A DNA stretch of 64,000 nucleotides from Bacteroidia bacterium (GCA_030428705.1 JAUIDI010000009.1:85758-149757); one strand, 5' to 3'. Shown: positions 46,881 through 57,109, counted from the first letter of the stretch. Numbers and translations are program-made. The notes: a model not told the origin generated them from the sequence alone.

Positions 46881-48818
46881 ATGCTAAAACAACAACGCGT
46901 TGTTATAGAAAATATTAGGCCCCAAATCGAATGTGGCTCTTTTTTTATTAAACGTGTGGTAGGTGAAAACGTCACCGTGAACGCCGATGTGCTTGGCGAC
47001 GGTCACGATGTTGTTCAATGTGAGGTGCTTTTCAGGCATGAAAATCAAAAAGTATTCGAAAGTGTTCGAATGCGGCACGAGGGCAACGATGCCCATACTG
47101 CATCGTTTTTTGTTACAAAACAAGGATTTTACGAGTATAAGGTTCAAGGATGGGTCGACAATGCCTTGAATTGGCAGCACGGTATAATAGCAAAACTAAA
47201 AGATGGCCAGCATGTCAAAAGTGAGTTATTGGATGGCGTTCAATACTTGAATTTTTTGGCACAGAAAGTGCCGGCCAAGACCAAGGCACAGCTCAAAAAC
47301 TGGTCAGCTATATTTCAGGATGATGTGAAATATGAAGAGGCGATTGCAGCGGCAACTTCCGATGATCTTCATCGCATGTTTATTGAATATCCGCAACGGT
47401 TTTTGGCGAACGTCAGCAGAACGCTTCAGGTGTATGTAGACCGAAAAAAAGCGAATTTTAGTACATGGTACGAGTTTTTCCCCCGTTCATCTTCCCCGGA
47501 ACCCAATAAACATGGTACTTTCAGGGATTGCGAACGCTTATTGCCAAGAATTGCACAAATGGGGTTCGACACCCTGTATTTTCCGCCCATCCATCCGATA
47601 GGTGAAAAAAATAGAAAAGGAAAGAACAATACGACCCATGCCGAAGAGGGCGATTCCGGGGTGCCTTGGGCGATAGGCTCCAAACTGGGCGGACATAAGT
47701 CGATTCATCCTGAACTGGGTACTGAAAAAGATTTTAAAGCGCTAATCAAGAAGGCGAAAGCGGAAGGTATCGAGGTCGCCATGGACCTGGCTTTTCAGGC
47801 GGCACCGGACCATCCGTATATTACGGAACACCCCGAATGGTTTCGCAAAAGGCCGGACGGTACTATTCAGTATGCCGAAAACCCTCCCAAAAAGTATCAG
47901 GATATTGTCAACTTTCATTTTGAATCCAAGGCATATAAGCAACTTTGGGAAGAGCTTTTGAGCGTTACCTTGCATTGGGTCGACTGCGGTGTCAGTATAT
48001 TCAGGGTCGATAATCCGCATACAAAACCGTATTATTTCTGGAATTGGTTGATTTCGGAAGTCAAGAAGGAACATCCTGACGTACTCTTTTTGGCCGAAGC
48101 TTTTTCGCGCCCCAAGGTTATGCAACAATTGGCCAAGCAAGGTTTTTCACAGTCGTATACGTATTTTACCTGGCGGGTCATGAAACATGAGCTTATCGAA
48201 TATATGACCGAACTGACCCAAAGTGAAATGCGTGAGTATTACCGGCCCAATTTTTGGCCGAACACGCCGGATATCAACCCCTACCACTTGCAAGGGGCCA
48301 ATGAGGCGATGCATATTTTGCGCTATGCCCTTGCGGCGACCCTGTGTGGAAATTTGGGGTTATATGGGCCTGTATACGAATATATGGTCAGCGAAGCCAT
48401 ACCGGGAAAAGAGGAATACCTGCACTCCGAGAAGTACGAAATTCGCCAATGGGATTGGACCGTGGAAAACAAATTGACCCACGTGATCACCAAACTGAAT
48501 GTCGCTCGAAAAATGCACGGATCGTTGCAACAAACGAATAACATACGATTTTGTACTATTGAAAACGATAGGTTAATTGCATTTTATAAATGGAACGACG
48601 ATCGAAGCGACGAGACCTTGACCATTATTAATTTGGACAACCATTATTCGCAAAGAGGTATGGTACAGCTTCCATTGCATGAGATGGGTATACAACATGG
48701 GCAATCTATTGAAGTACACGACGTGATTACCAACAATAGCTACATTTGGGGAGAGGAATGGAATTTTGTAGAACTGCACCCGGCACTTCCTTTTCATTTG
48801 TTCGACATAAAGAAATAG
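46881..48818 (+). CDS. glgE: Alpha-1,4-glucan:maltose-1-phosphate maltosyltransferase GlgE
   Basis: Extends alpha-1,4-glucan using maltose-1-phosphate. 645 residues: an N-terminal beta-sandwich/helical region (to ~200), then a GH13_3 TIM barrel starting STWYEFFPRSSSPEPNKHGT. Conserved FPPIHPIGEKNRKGKNN; nucleophile Asp377 in FRVDNPHTKP; acid/base Glu406 in FLAEAFSRPK; ITDINPYHLQ-like substrate loop as DINPYHLQGANEAM. It lies 7 nt upstream of the maltokinase gene that supplies its substrate, with glgB following, so the operon encodes a complete glucan-building route from maltose. Confidence 0.95.
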   Translation: MLKQQRVVIENIRPQIECGSFFIKRVVGENVTVNADVLGDGHDVVQCEVLFRHENQKVFESVRMRHEGNDAHTASFFVTKQGFYEYKVQGWVDNALNWQHGIIAKLKDGQHVKSELLDGVQYLNFLAQKVPAKTKAQLKNWSAIFQDDVKYEEAIAAATSDDLHRMFIEYPQRFLANVSRTLQVYVDRKKANFSTWYEFFPRSSSPEPNKHGTFRDCERLLPRIAQMGFDTLYFPPIHPIGEKNRKGKNNTTHAEEGDSGVPWAIGSKLGGHKSIHPELGTEKDFKALIKKAKAEGIEVAMDLAFQAAPDHPYITEHPEWFRKRPDGTIQYAENPPKKYQDIVNFHFESKAYKQLWEELLSVTLHWVDCGVSIFRVDNPHTKPYYFWNWLISEVKKEHPDVLFLAEAFSRPKVMQQLAKQGFSQSYTYFTWRVMKHELIEYMTELTQSEMREYYRPNFWPNTPDINPYHLQGANEAMHILRYALAATLCGNLGLYGPVYEYMVSEAIPGKEEYLHSEKYEIRQWDWTVENKLTHVITKLNVARKMHGSLQQTNNIRFCTIENDRLIAFYKWNDDRSDETLTIINLDNHYSQRGMVQLPLHEMGIQHGQSIEVHDVITNNSYIWGEEWNFVELHPALPFHLFDIKK

Positions 48819-48825
48819 AAAGACC

Positions 48826-50460
48826 ATGGCAAAAAAGAAGCAAGAAACCCTATTGCAACCACCCTACGTATTCGACGTTGAATGGGAAAACTTGCTCGAT
48901 CATGAACCTTTTATCAAGGCTTTTCTCTCCGATATCCTTTCCGAATACATTTTGCGACAACGGTGGTATGGCGGAAAATCGAGCAAACTTAAATATATAG
49001 AGCTGCACGAATATTTTAGGATTCAACAACATGGCGAGGTCTATTACGGATTATTGCTCGAAATAAATTTCGAAGAGGCATTTTACCAACATTATTTTTT
49101 GCCGATTGCATTTGTTTCGGACGAGAGTTTTGCAAAAGAAGATCGGATTCTGCCCCTGACCATAAAAGGCCAGACAGGTTTCATAATCGATGCGATCAAT
49201 CTAGAGGCCTTCCGCAAATTGGTTTTTGAACGTATAATGACCTCGCTGCCGAACGACCAAACTCCGGTGCGATACCATAAAAGTGCTTTGTTCAAGGAGA
49301 CCGAGTACAAGTCTTCAAAGTTTATGGGATTGGAACAAAGCAATACTTCGGTCATTATCAACGATAACTCGGTAATCAAATTTTTTAGAAGGATTTATGC
49401 CGACAAGAATCCTGATTTTGAGATGAGCCAATTTCTTTCCGAGAAGAAAGGATTCAAAAATACGCCGGCCTACTTGGGCAGCATAAGTATCATCGATAAG
49501 GACAATGATAATATCACGATTGCCCTTTTGCAAGAATTGGTACCCAATCAGGGCGATGCCTGGGAGTTTATGCTAAAGGAGGTCCACAAGGTCTTTGCCA
49601 ATCTCGAATACAAGCGGATCGATGTTTCACACCTGCCATCTACCGAAATGTTCCAACGGCTACAAATAAAGGATGTGCCGCCCGAAATAATAGATTGGGC
49701 CGGGCTCAGTATTTTCTTGCGATTACAGGGCATGGCCAGACGTACGGCCGAAATGCACATAGCACTCGGTTCTGAATTTGAGGATACCGCCTTTACCCCT
49801 ACGCATTTCAACAGCGATTACGAGGTATGGCTGAAAAACCGTTTGCTCTACCAGTTTCAGAATCGATTGAATAGTGTCGAGAATAACCTACATAAGTTGG
49901 AAGGTAGGGCGGCCGAACTTGTAAAGGAGTTTTTGGAACGGAAGAATGAGATCCGTCGCCGTTTCGTGAACTTTGATTGGACGAAGTTAAAAGGGGAACG
50001 TATCAGGGTACATGGCGATTATCATTTAGGACAGATTTTGGTGAACAACGAAGATTTTTATTTGTTGGATTTTGAAGGGGAGCCCGAAAGCACCATTCGT
50101 GATAGAAAGGTCAAACATCCACCGCTGAAAGATGTCGCCGGTATTTTTCGATCGTTTCATTATGCGATCTATGCCACCATTTTCAATAATGGCGACAATT
50201 ATCCGTATTCGCAGGAAGATCTTTTCAAGGCAGGTGAAACGCTGTATCGGTTTTTTATCGGTGTATTTTTGGAAACTTATGTCACATTGATCCAAGAAAA
50301 CAATCTGAACATAGGTTACCATCAAGAACGGATCTTTATTTTAAAATATAGTATGCTCGAAAAGGCGGTCTACGAACTGGGTTATGAAATGAACTCGAGG
50401 CCACGTTGGGCCGTAATCCCATTAGAAGGTATTTTAGGTATTATTAATGATACAAAATAA
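48826..50460 (+). CDS. Maltokinase (phosphotransferase family)
   Basis: Phosphorylates maltose to maltose-1-phosphate. 544 residues with a cap-like N-terminal domain (FILRQRWYGGKSSK is the typical RWFGGK/RWYGGK signature) and a kinase domain with catalytic Asp398 in HGDYHLGQIL and metal-binding Asp415 in LLDFEGEP. Usually fused to trehalose synthase in many bacteria; here free-standing. It starts 7 nt after glgE and its stop is next to or overlaps the glgB start, so it is in the same operon. Symbol left blank because naming varies (mak, pep2). Confidence 0.93.
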   Translation: MAKKKQETLLQPPYVFDVEWENLLDHEPFIKAFLSDILSEYILRQRWYGGKSSKLKYIELHEYFRIQQHGEVYYGLLLEINFEEAFYQHYFLPIAFVSDESFAKEDRILPLTIKGQTGFIIDAINLEAFRKLVFERIMTSLPNDQTPVRYHKSALFKETEYKSSKFMGLEQSNTSVIINDNSVIKFFRRIYADKNPDFEMSQFLSEKKGFKNTPAYLGSISIIDKDNDNITIALLQELVPNQGDAWEFMLKEVHKVFANLEYKRIDVSHLPSTEMFQRLQIKDVPPEIIDWAGLSIFLRLQGMARRTAEMHIALGSEFEDTAFTPTHFNSDYEVWLKNRLLYQFQNRLNSVENNLHKLEGRAAELVKEFLERKNEIRRRFVNFDWTKLKGERIRVHGDYHLGQILVNNEDFYLLDFEGEPESTIRDRKVKHPPLKDVAGIFRSFHYAIYATIFNNGDNYPYSQEDLFKAGETLYRFFIGVFLETYVTLIQENNLNIGYHQERIFILKYSMLEKAVYELGYEMNSRPRWAVIPLEGILGIINDTK

Positions 50461-50464
50461 GTAT

Positions 50465-52360
50465 ATGAGCAAAGTTAAAGCGCACAGTTTGTTTACCGAT
50501 TTCGACATTGACCTTTTCAAGTCGGGCAAGCACTACCGATTGTATGAAAAACTTGGATCACACCTCATTGAGGTCGATGGGGAAAAAGGAGTCTATTTTG
50601 CCGTATGGGCCCCATCTGCCAAATCCGTTTCTGTAGTGGGGGATTTCAATTATTGGTTGGAAGGCGATCACAGGCTCAATGTACGTTGGGATTCAAGCGG
50701 TATCTGGGAAGGTTTTATTCCCGGACTCGATCAGGGGACACTTTATAAGTATAAAATACGATCGAACAATAACGATGTGGTTACCGAAAAGGCGGATCCC
50801 TTTGCCCGTCTATGTGAAACCCCACCGAATACGGCCTCAGTGGTATGGCAATCGGACTATAAATGGAAGGATAAAAAATGGATGGGCTATCGCAAGGAAA
50901 AAAACGGATTGGATAGACCGTACTCTGTTTACGAAGTCCATCTCGGCTCTTGGAAGAGAAAAGGAGATAACAATTTCATGTCATATCTTGATTTAGCTGA
51001 TGATCTGGTGGAGTATGTCAAGGAAATGGGCTATACGCACGTTGAATTTATGCCGATTATGGAGTTTCCGTACGATCCCTCGTGGGGCTATCAACTTACC
51101 GGATATTTTGCACCGACATCGCGTTTCGGAAAACCAGAAGACTTCAAAGTACTTGTCGATAAGTTTCATCAAAATGATATCGGGGTCATTTTAGATTGGG
51201 TACCCTCCCATTTTCCGGAAGATGCACATGGACTGGGTTATTTCGATGGGTCACATTTGTATGAACATCCGGATCGAAGAAGAGGATATCATCCCGATTG
51301 GAAAAGCCTGATTTTTAATTATGGGCGAAACGAAGTGCGGGCCTTTTTGATCAGCAATGCCCTATTTTGGCTCGATCAATTTCATGTCGACGGGTTAAGG
51401 GTCGATGCCGTTGCCTCGATGCTCTATCTTGACTACTCTAGGGAAGAGGGTGAATGGGAGCCAAACATGTTCGGTAACAATGAAAATTTGGAAGCCATTT
51501 CGTTTATAAGGGAACTGAATGAGGAAATCTACAGAAATTTTGAAGGTGTTCAGACCATTGCCGAAGAATCGACCGCATTTACAGGTGTCTCGAGACCGGT
51601 ATATTTGGGCGGTCTCGGTTTCGGCATGAAATGGATGATGGGATGGATGCACGATACCTTGGAGTACTTCAAGAAAGAACCCATTTATAGAAAACACCAT
51701 CAGAACGATATAACCTTTAGTATGACCTATGCCTTCACCGAGAACTTTATGCTTCCGTTTTCGCATGATGAGGTCGTATATGGCAAACAATCCCTATTGT
51801 ACCGTATGCCTGGCGACGAATGGCAGCGTTTTGCAAATTTGAGGCTGCTTTTTGGTTATATGTTTACGCACCCCGGCACCAACTTGATGTTTATGGGGGC
51901 CGAGTTCGGCCAATCATCGGAGTGGAATTTTCAACAAAGCCTCGACTGGCATTTGACGCAATACGATTTTCACTCAGGCGTGCAAGAATTGGTAAAGGAT
52001 CTTAATGCGCTTTACAGGACTTCTCCCGCATTATACGAAAAACAATTTAGCTCAGAAGGTTTTGAGTGGATCGATTATGGGGACCATGAGAATTCCGTGC
52101 TCACCTACATACGAAAAGGACATGATAAAAAGAACGATCTGGTGATAGCCTGCAATTTCACCCCTGTTCCTCGTGAAGACTATCGTATGGGGGTTCCGAA
52201 AGCAACAAAATATAAAGAAATATTCAACAGCGATGGCCAAAAATATGGGGGAAGCGGTATTGCGAATAGCGAAATAAAGACCACAAGAACACCATGGCAC
52301 GGCAGGAAGAATTCCGTTGTGGTGACCATTCCGCCCTTGAGTGTGATAATACTTCAATAA
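50465..52360 (+). CDS. glgB: 1,4-alpha-glucan branching enzyme GlgB
   Basis: Makes alpha-1,6 branches in glycogen-type glucan. Start ATG 50465 (MSKVKAHSLFTDFDIDLF) fits the family; an earlier in-frame ATG at 50447 overlaps the maltokinase gene. 631 residues: CBM48 (~30-120; YFAVWAPSAKSVSVVGDFN) and a GH13_9 barrel with nucleophile Asp314 in LRVDAVASM, acid/base Glu367 in TIAEESTAF, and the FSHDEVV transition-state residues. It follows maltokinase in the glgE operon. Confidence 0.96.
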   Translation: MSKVKAHSLFTDFDIDLFKSGKHYRLYEKLGSHLIEVDGEKGVYFAVWAPSAKSVSVVGDFNYWLEGDHRLNVRWDSSGIWEGFIPGLDQGTLYKYKIRSNNNDVVTEKADPFARLCETPPNTASVVWQSDYKWKDKKWMGYRKEKNGLDRPYSVYEVHLGSWKRKGDNNFMSYLDLADDLVEYVKEMGYTHVEFMPIMEFPYDPSWGYQLTGYFAPTSRFGKPEDFKVLVDKFHQNDIGVILDWVPSHFPEDAHGLGYFDGSHLYEHPDRRRGYHPDWKSLIFNYGRNEVRAFLISNALFWLDQFHVDGLRVDAVASMLYLDYSREEGEWEPNMFGNNENLEAISFIRELNEEIYRNFEGVQTIAEESTAFTGVSRPVYLGGLGFGMKWMMGWMHDTLEYFKKEPIYRKHHQNDITFSMTYAFTENFMLPFSHDEVVYGKQSLLYRMPGDEWQRFANLRLLFGYMFTHPGTNLMFMGAEFGQSSEWNFQQSLDWHLTQYDFHSGVQELVKDLNALYRTSPALYEKQFSSEGFEWIDYGDHENSVLTYIRKGHDKKNDLVIACNFTPVPREDYRMGVPKATKYKEIFNSDGQKYGGSGIANSEIKTTRTPWHGRKNSVVVTIPPLSVIILQ

Positions 52361-52454
52361 TCAACAGTTTTACCGATCAAGTTGGCAATTCGTATTCATA
52401 TATTTTTAATATTGATTGGCATTGTCTTCTTTTGTCGTCAAAATAATACTACTT

Positions 52455-54854
52455 ATGATCACAAATACTGAACTGGAGTATAAAGGTAATTTATACCCGA
52501 ACCAGATCGTAGACTATATAAGAGATACACATAAGCTTTATTTCACTACCGCAAATGGCGTGATATTGGAACTGACCGTCTTACAAGACGGTGTTTTTCG
52601 TTTTAGGTACGCCACTGAGCATGTTTTTCAGCCCGATTTTTCGTATGCGGTCAGTGGTACCGCCAATTACGGTTATAACCGCTTGGAAGTAACCGAGACA
52701 GATACTGAATATTTGGTAGAAACCGACAAGGTACAGGTCTTGGTCGACAAGAAAACCCTTCGGATACAGATTTCGGATTTAGAAGGAAATATCCTGAACG
52801 AAGATGAATTGGGTTTTCATTGGGAAGAAAACTATGAATACGGGGGGAATACCGTGAAAATGAGCAAGATAACGCAGAATGCCGAGAGTTTCTATGGCAT
52901 GGGCGACAAAGCGACCCATTTCAATCTCAAGGGCAAGCGCGTTAACAATTGGTGTATGGATCAATATGCTTACGGCAAGGATCAAGAACCGTTGTACAAG
53001 GCTATTCCATTCTACATCGGGCTGCATAACAATCGGGCATACGGACTTTTTTTCGATAATACTTTTAGGTCTTATTTCGACTTTGCCCATGAACGAAGGA
53101 ATGTGACCAGTTTTTGGGCAGATGGGGGAGAGATGAACTACTATTTCTTTTATGGCCCCCAAATATCGGAAGTGGTTAGGGCATTCACGAATTTGACGGG
53201 TAAGCCGGAGCTTCCGCCCATGTGGGCCATGGGATACCATCAATCGAAATGGAGTTATTTTCCGGAAAAAAATGTAAAGGATATTGCGGCCAGGTTCAGA
53301 AAACTGAACATACCTTGTGATGCTATCTATTTGGATATCGATTATATGGACGGATTCCGATGTTTTACTTGGGACAAGAAAAAATTTCCGGATCCAAAAA
53401 GAATGATCGGTGAGTTGAACGAAGATGGTTTCAAGACCGTGGTCATGATCGATCCGGGAATCAAGGTCGATCGCGATTATTGGGTATATCAAGAGGCGAT
53501 AGAAAAAGATTATTTCTGCAAGCGGGCCGATGGGCCGTACATGAGGGGCAAAGTATGGCCCGGGGAATGCCAATTTCCCGATTTTACAAATCCCGAAGTA
53601 CGGGAATGGTGGGCCGAACTGTACAAAGAATTTATGGCCGAAATTGGGGTACATGCGGTTTGGAACGATATGAACGAACCCGCCGTAATGGAAGTGCCCA
53701 CTAAGACGGCCCCTCTTGACACAAGGCACAATTTTGACGGGCACCCATGTTCGCATAGAAAGGCACATAATATATATGGCATGCAAATGGTTCGTGCCAC
53801 TTACGAAGGCGTAAAGAAGTATGTTTATCCTAAACGGCCCTTCGTAATTACCAGGGCTGCATTTGCAGGCACACAACGGTATTCTTCTACTTGGACCGGG
53901 GATAACGTGGCCACCTGGGAGCATCTATGGATCGCCAATGTACAGGTACAACGAATGAGTATGAGCGGTTATTCCTTTGTGGGCTCTGATATCGGAGGGT
54001 TTGCCGAACAGCCTAATGGCGAGTTGTTTGCGCGATGGATTCAATTGGGTGTTTTTCATCCTTTTTGTCGGGTACATTCCAGTGGTGATCATGGTGATCA
54101 AGAACCTTGGTCTTTTGGAAAAGAAGTGACCGATGTCGTTCGCAAGTTTATCGAGATAAGGTATCAGTTATTACCCTACCTCTATACCATGTTTTGGAGG
54201 TATACCAATGCGGGTACACCAATGTTGCAACCCTTGGTGCATTATGACCAAGAAGATGTTCAAACGCATTTCAGGACCGATGAATTCATTTTCGGTAAAC
54301 AAATTCTGGTCTGTCCGGTACAAGAACCGAACGCCAAAGGTAGAAGAATGTATGTTCCGCGAGGAAAATGGTATGATTATTGGGACAACGAAGTCATAGA
54401 AGGCGGAAAAGAGATGTGGGTCGAAGCCGATTTGGATACGATGCCGTTGTTCATTAAAGCAGGTTCTATAGTGCCTAAATACCCCGTACAACAGTATATA
54501 GGTGAGCTTGAAATAAAAGAACTGGTATTGGAGGTATATTACAAACTTGGCGAAGAGAGATCCTTGGTATACGAAGATGCCCAGGATGGTTATGAGTATA
54601 GGAAAGGACAGTATAGTCTTAGAAGGCTGAAACTGTTAGGAAAGGAAAAAGAGTTAATTATTCAGCAATTCAAGGATGGCTCTTTTATCACCCCTTATGA
54701 CAATTTCAAAATAAACCTTCATGGCCTTCCATTTAAAATAAAGAAGATCGAAGTAGATAACGTCAAAGTGGCATTGGAAGAACTTAAATTGAATGGGGAC
54801 AACAGCATCGTAATTACAAAGGATTTTACCGAATTGCACATTATCGGAAATTAA
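52455..54854 (+). CDS. Glycoside hydrolase family 31 alpha-glucosidase
   Basis: 799 residues, cytoplasmic (no signal peptide). The ATG at 52455 (MITNTELEYKGNLYPNQ) is chosen over the hydrophobic upstream extension. N-terminal beta-sandwich, TIM barrel and two C-terminal beta domains. Nucleophile Asp405 in WNDMNEP and acid/base Asp483 in WTGDNVATW are present. It would hydrolyse alpha-1,4 (or related) oligosaccharides to glucose, or act on maltose. It lies 94 nt after glgB, perhaps the same transcript or a separate one, and could balance maltose between hydrolysis and maltokinase. Confidence 0.93.
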   Translation: MITNTELEYKGNLYPNQIVDYIRDTHKLYFTTANGVILELTVLQDGVFRFRYATEHVFQPDFSYAVSGTANYGYNRLEVTETDTEYLVETDKVQVLVDKKTLRIQISDLEGNILNEDELGFHWEENYEYGGNTVKMSKITQNAESFYGMGDKATHFNLKGKRVNNWCMDQYAYGKDQEPLYKAIPFYIGLHNNRAYGLFFDNTFRSYFDFAHERRNVTSFWADGGEMNYYFFYGPQISEVVRAFTNLTGKPELPPMWAMGYHQSKWSYFPEKNVKDIAARFRKLNIPCDAIYLDIDYMDGFRCFTWDKKKFPDPKRMIGELNEDGFKTVVMIDPGIKVDRDYWVYQEAIEKDYFCKRADGPYMRGKVWPGECQFPDFTNPEVREWWAELYKEFMAEIGVHAVWNDMNEPAVMEVPTKTAPLDTRHNFDGHPCSHRKAHNIYGMQMVRATYEGVKKYVYPKRPFVITRAAFAGTQRYSSTWTGDNVATWEHLWIANVQVQRMSMSGYSFVGSDIGGFAEQPNGELFARWIQLGVFHPFCRVHSSGDHGDQEPWSFGKEVTDVVRKFIEIRYQLLPYLYTMFWRYTNAGTPMLQPLVHYDQEDVQTHFRTDEFIFGKQILVCPVQEPNAKGRRMYVPRGKWYDYWDNEVIEGGKEMWVEADLDTMPLFIKAGSIVPKYPVQQYIGELEIKELVLEVYYKLGEERSLVYEDAQDGYEYRKGQYSLRRLKLLGKEKELIIQQFKDGSFITPYDNFKINLHGLPFKIKKIEVDNVKVALEELKLNGDNSIVITKDFTELHIIGN

Positions 54855-54893
54855 TTTTTTGTATTTTGAGCAGCACTAAACACTTTTGAAATC

Positions 54894-55703
54894 ATGAAAA
54901 AAATAGTTTTGATTTTAGCGGTTTTCTTGAGCGTGACGGCGTGCAAGGTAAACCCTTTTACAGGTAAAAAGGTACTGAACTTTTATCCGAACAGCCAGAT
55001 TTTCCCAATGGCATTTGCCCAATATGATCAATTTTTGACAGAGAATGCCGTAGTGGAGAATACGGCGGAATCCAAAATGATAACCAAGGTCGGTCAGCGA
55101 ATTTCATCAGCGGCCGAAAGATGGTTGGTCGCAAACGGATACCCAGGTTATCTTAAAGATTACAAATGGGAATACAATTTGGTGAAAGATGAAACGGTAA
55201 ATGCATGGTGCATGCCCGGCGGTAAGATCGTTTTTTATACGGGAATATTGCCCATTACCCAAACGGAGACTGGGGTCGCGGTGGTCATGGGACATGAGGT
55301 AGCACATGCATTGGCCGATCATGGGGCCCAGCGCATGAGCGCAGGTACCCTGCAGCAGATTGGTGCCGTAGCAGGTAACGTAGCTATCAAGGACCCCCAA
55401 AAAAGAAATATGTTCAATCAGGCTTACGGGCTTGGTTCGACCGTAGGTCTGATGTTACCATTTAGCAGAAGCCACGAGACCGAAGCCGATCGTATAGGAC
55501 TACAGATCATGGCCATAGCAGGTTACAATCCGGATGAGGCTGCCGAACTCTGGAAACGCATGAAAGCCAAGAGCGGGGGACAGGCACCGCCCGAGTTTTT
55601 GAGTACACACCCTTCGAATGATACACGTATCTCCAATTTATCCGCTTGGGCACCGCTTGCCAAAGAAGAAGCTGCAAAATTTGGGGTCACCAAATTTCAA
55701 TAG
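54894..55703 (+). CDS. M48 family metalloprotease lipoprotein
   Basis: A 269-residue periplasmic zinc protease. Lipobox SVTAC gives Cys17. Peptidase M48 domain (~60-250) has the GHEVAHALADHG motif (His134, Glu135, His138) and third ligand Glu in SHETEADRIGL. The form matches the BepA/LoiP-type periplasmic M48 enzymes that degrade misfolded outer-membrane proteins, but without the TPR part of BepA, so it is closest to LoiP-type. A terminator follows it at 55732-55760. Confidence 0.9.
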   Translation: MKKIVLILAVFLSVTACKVNPFTGKKVLNFYPNSQIFPMAFAQYDQFLTENAVVENTAESKMITKVGQRISSAAERWLVANGYPGYLKDYKWEYNLVKDETVNAWCMPGGKIVFYTGILPITQTETGVAVVMGHEVAHALADHGAQRMSAGTLQQIGAVAGNVAIKDPQKRNMFNQAYGLGSTVGLMLPFSRSHETEADRIGLQIMAIAGYNPDEAAELWKRMKAKSGGQAPPEFLSTHPSNDTRISNLSAWAPLAKEEAAKFGVTKFQ

Positions 55704-55731
55704 TACGAATTGAGGTAATAATTGTATATTG

Positions 55732-55760
55732 AAAGCTGTTCCGAGAGGGGCAGCTTTTTT
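55732..55760 (+). terminator. Hairpin terminator between M48 gene and MFS gene
   Basis: Stem AAAGCTGTTCC / GGGGCAGCTTT (11 bp with two G-T pairs), loop GAGA, then a T tract ending 55760. The MFS start ATG is only 6 nt further, so it may act as terminator for M48 and sit in the leader of the MFS transcript. Confidence 0.75.
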
Positions 55761-55765
55761 GCGAT

Positions 55766-57109
55766 ATGGCCAAACCACAACCGATTAAGGGAAGCAAGAA
55801 ATTGTTGAATGCATGGGCATTCTATGATTGGGCCAATTCGGTATACACCCTTACCATTGCATCCTCGATATTTCCTATCTATTATTCGGCTTTGTTTTCC
55901 TCGAAAGATGACCCGGTTTTTGCATTTGGGTTCGAGATGAAACAAACCGTATTGATTTCCATAGTAACGGCATTTACTTTTTTGATGGTTGCGGTCTTAT
56001 CTCCGATTTTATCAGGAATTGCCGATTATATTGGTAACAAAAAAACCTTCATGAAGTTCTTTTGTTATATCGGGGGTATAGGTTGTATCGGACTTTATTG
56101 GTTCAGTTTGGAGCATATACACCTTAGTTTGTTATTCTACTTTATGGGATTGATCGGCTATTGGGGAAGTTTGGTATTCTACAATTCTTACTTACCGGAC
56201 ATAGCTTTCGAAGAACAGCAAGATCGTATTAGCGCCAAAGGATTTTCCCTTGGGTATATCGGTAGTGTCATATTGCTGCTTGTCAATTTGGCCATGGTCA
56301 TGAAGCCCGAATGGTTCGGTTTCGATATCGGAACGACCGAGGAGGAACATAACATGGCCAAAATAGAGGCAATGAAAGTCTCGTTCGTTACCGTTGGATT
56401 GTGGTGGATAATTTTTAGTCAATATACTTTTTATGTTTTGCCCAAAGGTGTTTCTGTTGGACATAAGGTTACCAAGGATTTACTATTGGACGGTTTTCGC
56501 GAACTTCGGTCCGTTTGGAAGCAATTGAAGCTTAATCTAAGGTTGAGACGCTATTTAAGGGCCTTCTTTGTTTTTAGTATGGCCGTGCAGACCATTATGC
56601 TGATGGCCGTTTATTTTGGAGAAAAAGAGATTTCGTGGGCTACAGAAAGTGAAAAGACAACGGGACTGATAATCAGCATTCTTGTTATCCAATTGGTCGC
56701 TGTTTTAGGTGCGGTCATAACTTCTAGGGCTTCCGATAAATTTGGGAACATACGCACATTGATCGTGGTCAACTTCATTTGGTTGTGCCTATGTTTTTAT
56801 GCTTATTTCATGAAATCACCTATGCAGTTTTATATTGCCGCCGGACTTGTAGGTTTGGTCATGGGAGGGGTTCAGGCCTTGGCACGATCCACATATTCGA
56901 AGTTTCTTCCGGAGACCGAGGACACTACCTCATATTTTAGCTTTTACGATGTGGCCGAGAAGATAGGCATCGTTATCGGAATGGTAATCTTTGCATTAGT
57001 AGATCAAGTGAGTACCATGAGATATGCCATTTTGTTTCTTTTCCTCTTTTTTCTCTTTGGGATTATACTATTGTTCAAGGTACCAATGAAAAAGACCTCC
57101 CAGAATTAG
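55766..57109 (+). CDS. MFS transporter, UMF1/Atg22-like
   Basis: A 447-residue transporter with 12 predicted helices. The segment LLNAWAFYDWANSVYTLTI near the N-terminus is the signature of the UMF1 (Atg22-like) subfamily, which includes vacuolar amino-acid exporters in yeast and uncharacterised transporters in bacteria. Other features: GGVQALARSTYSKFLPETE and GIADYIGNKKTFM. Substrate unknown. Its start codon lies immediately behind the hairpin terminator described above, an odd arrangement for its own promoter. Confidence 0.9.
   Translation: MAKPQPIKGSKKLLNAWAFYDWANSVYTLTIASSIFPIYYSALFSSKDDPVFAFGFEMKQTVLISIVTAFTFLMVAVLSPILSGIADYIGNKKTFMKFFCYIGGIGCIGLYWFSLEHIHLSLLFYFMGLIGYWGSLVFYNSYLPDIAFEEQQDRISAKGFSLGYIGSVILLLVNLAMVMKPEWFGFDIGTTEEEHNMAKIEAMKVSFVTVGLWWIIFSQYTFYVLPKGVSVGHKVTKDLLLDGFRELRSVWKQLKLNLRLRRYLRAFFVFSMAVQTIMLMAVYFGEKEISWATESEKTTGLIISILVIQLVAVLGAVITSRASDKFGNIRTLIVVNFIWLCLCFYAYFMKSPMQFYIAAGLVGLVMGGVQALARSTYSKFLPETEDTTSYFSFYDVAEKIGIVIGMVIFALVDQVSTMRYAILFLFLFFLFGIILLFKVPMKKTSQN

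Noticed and set aside
52779..53924. 381-codon minus-strand open frame within the GH31 gene
   Set aside because: It lies wholly opposite a gene with intact catalytic motifs, and its translation has no recognisable domain or signal; a codon-bias shadow.
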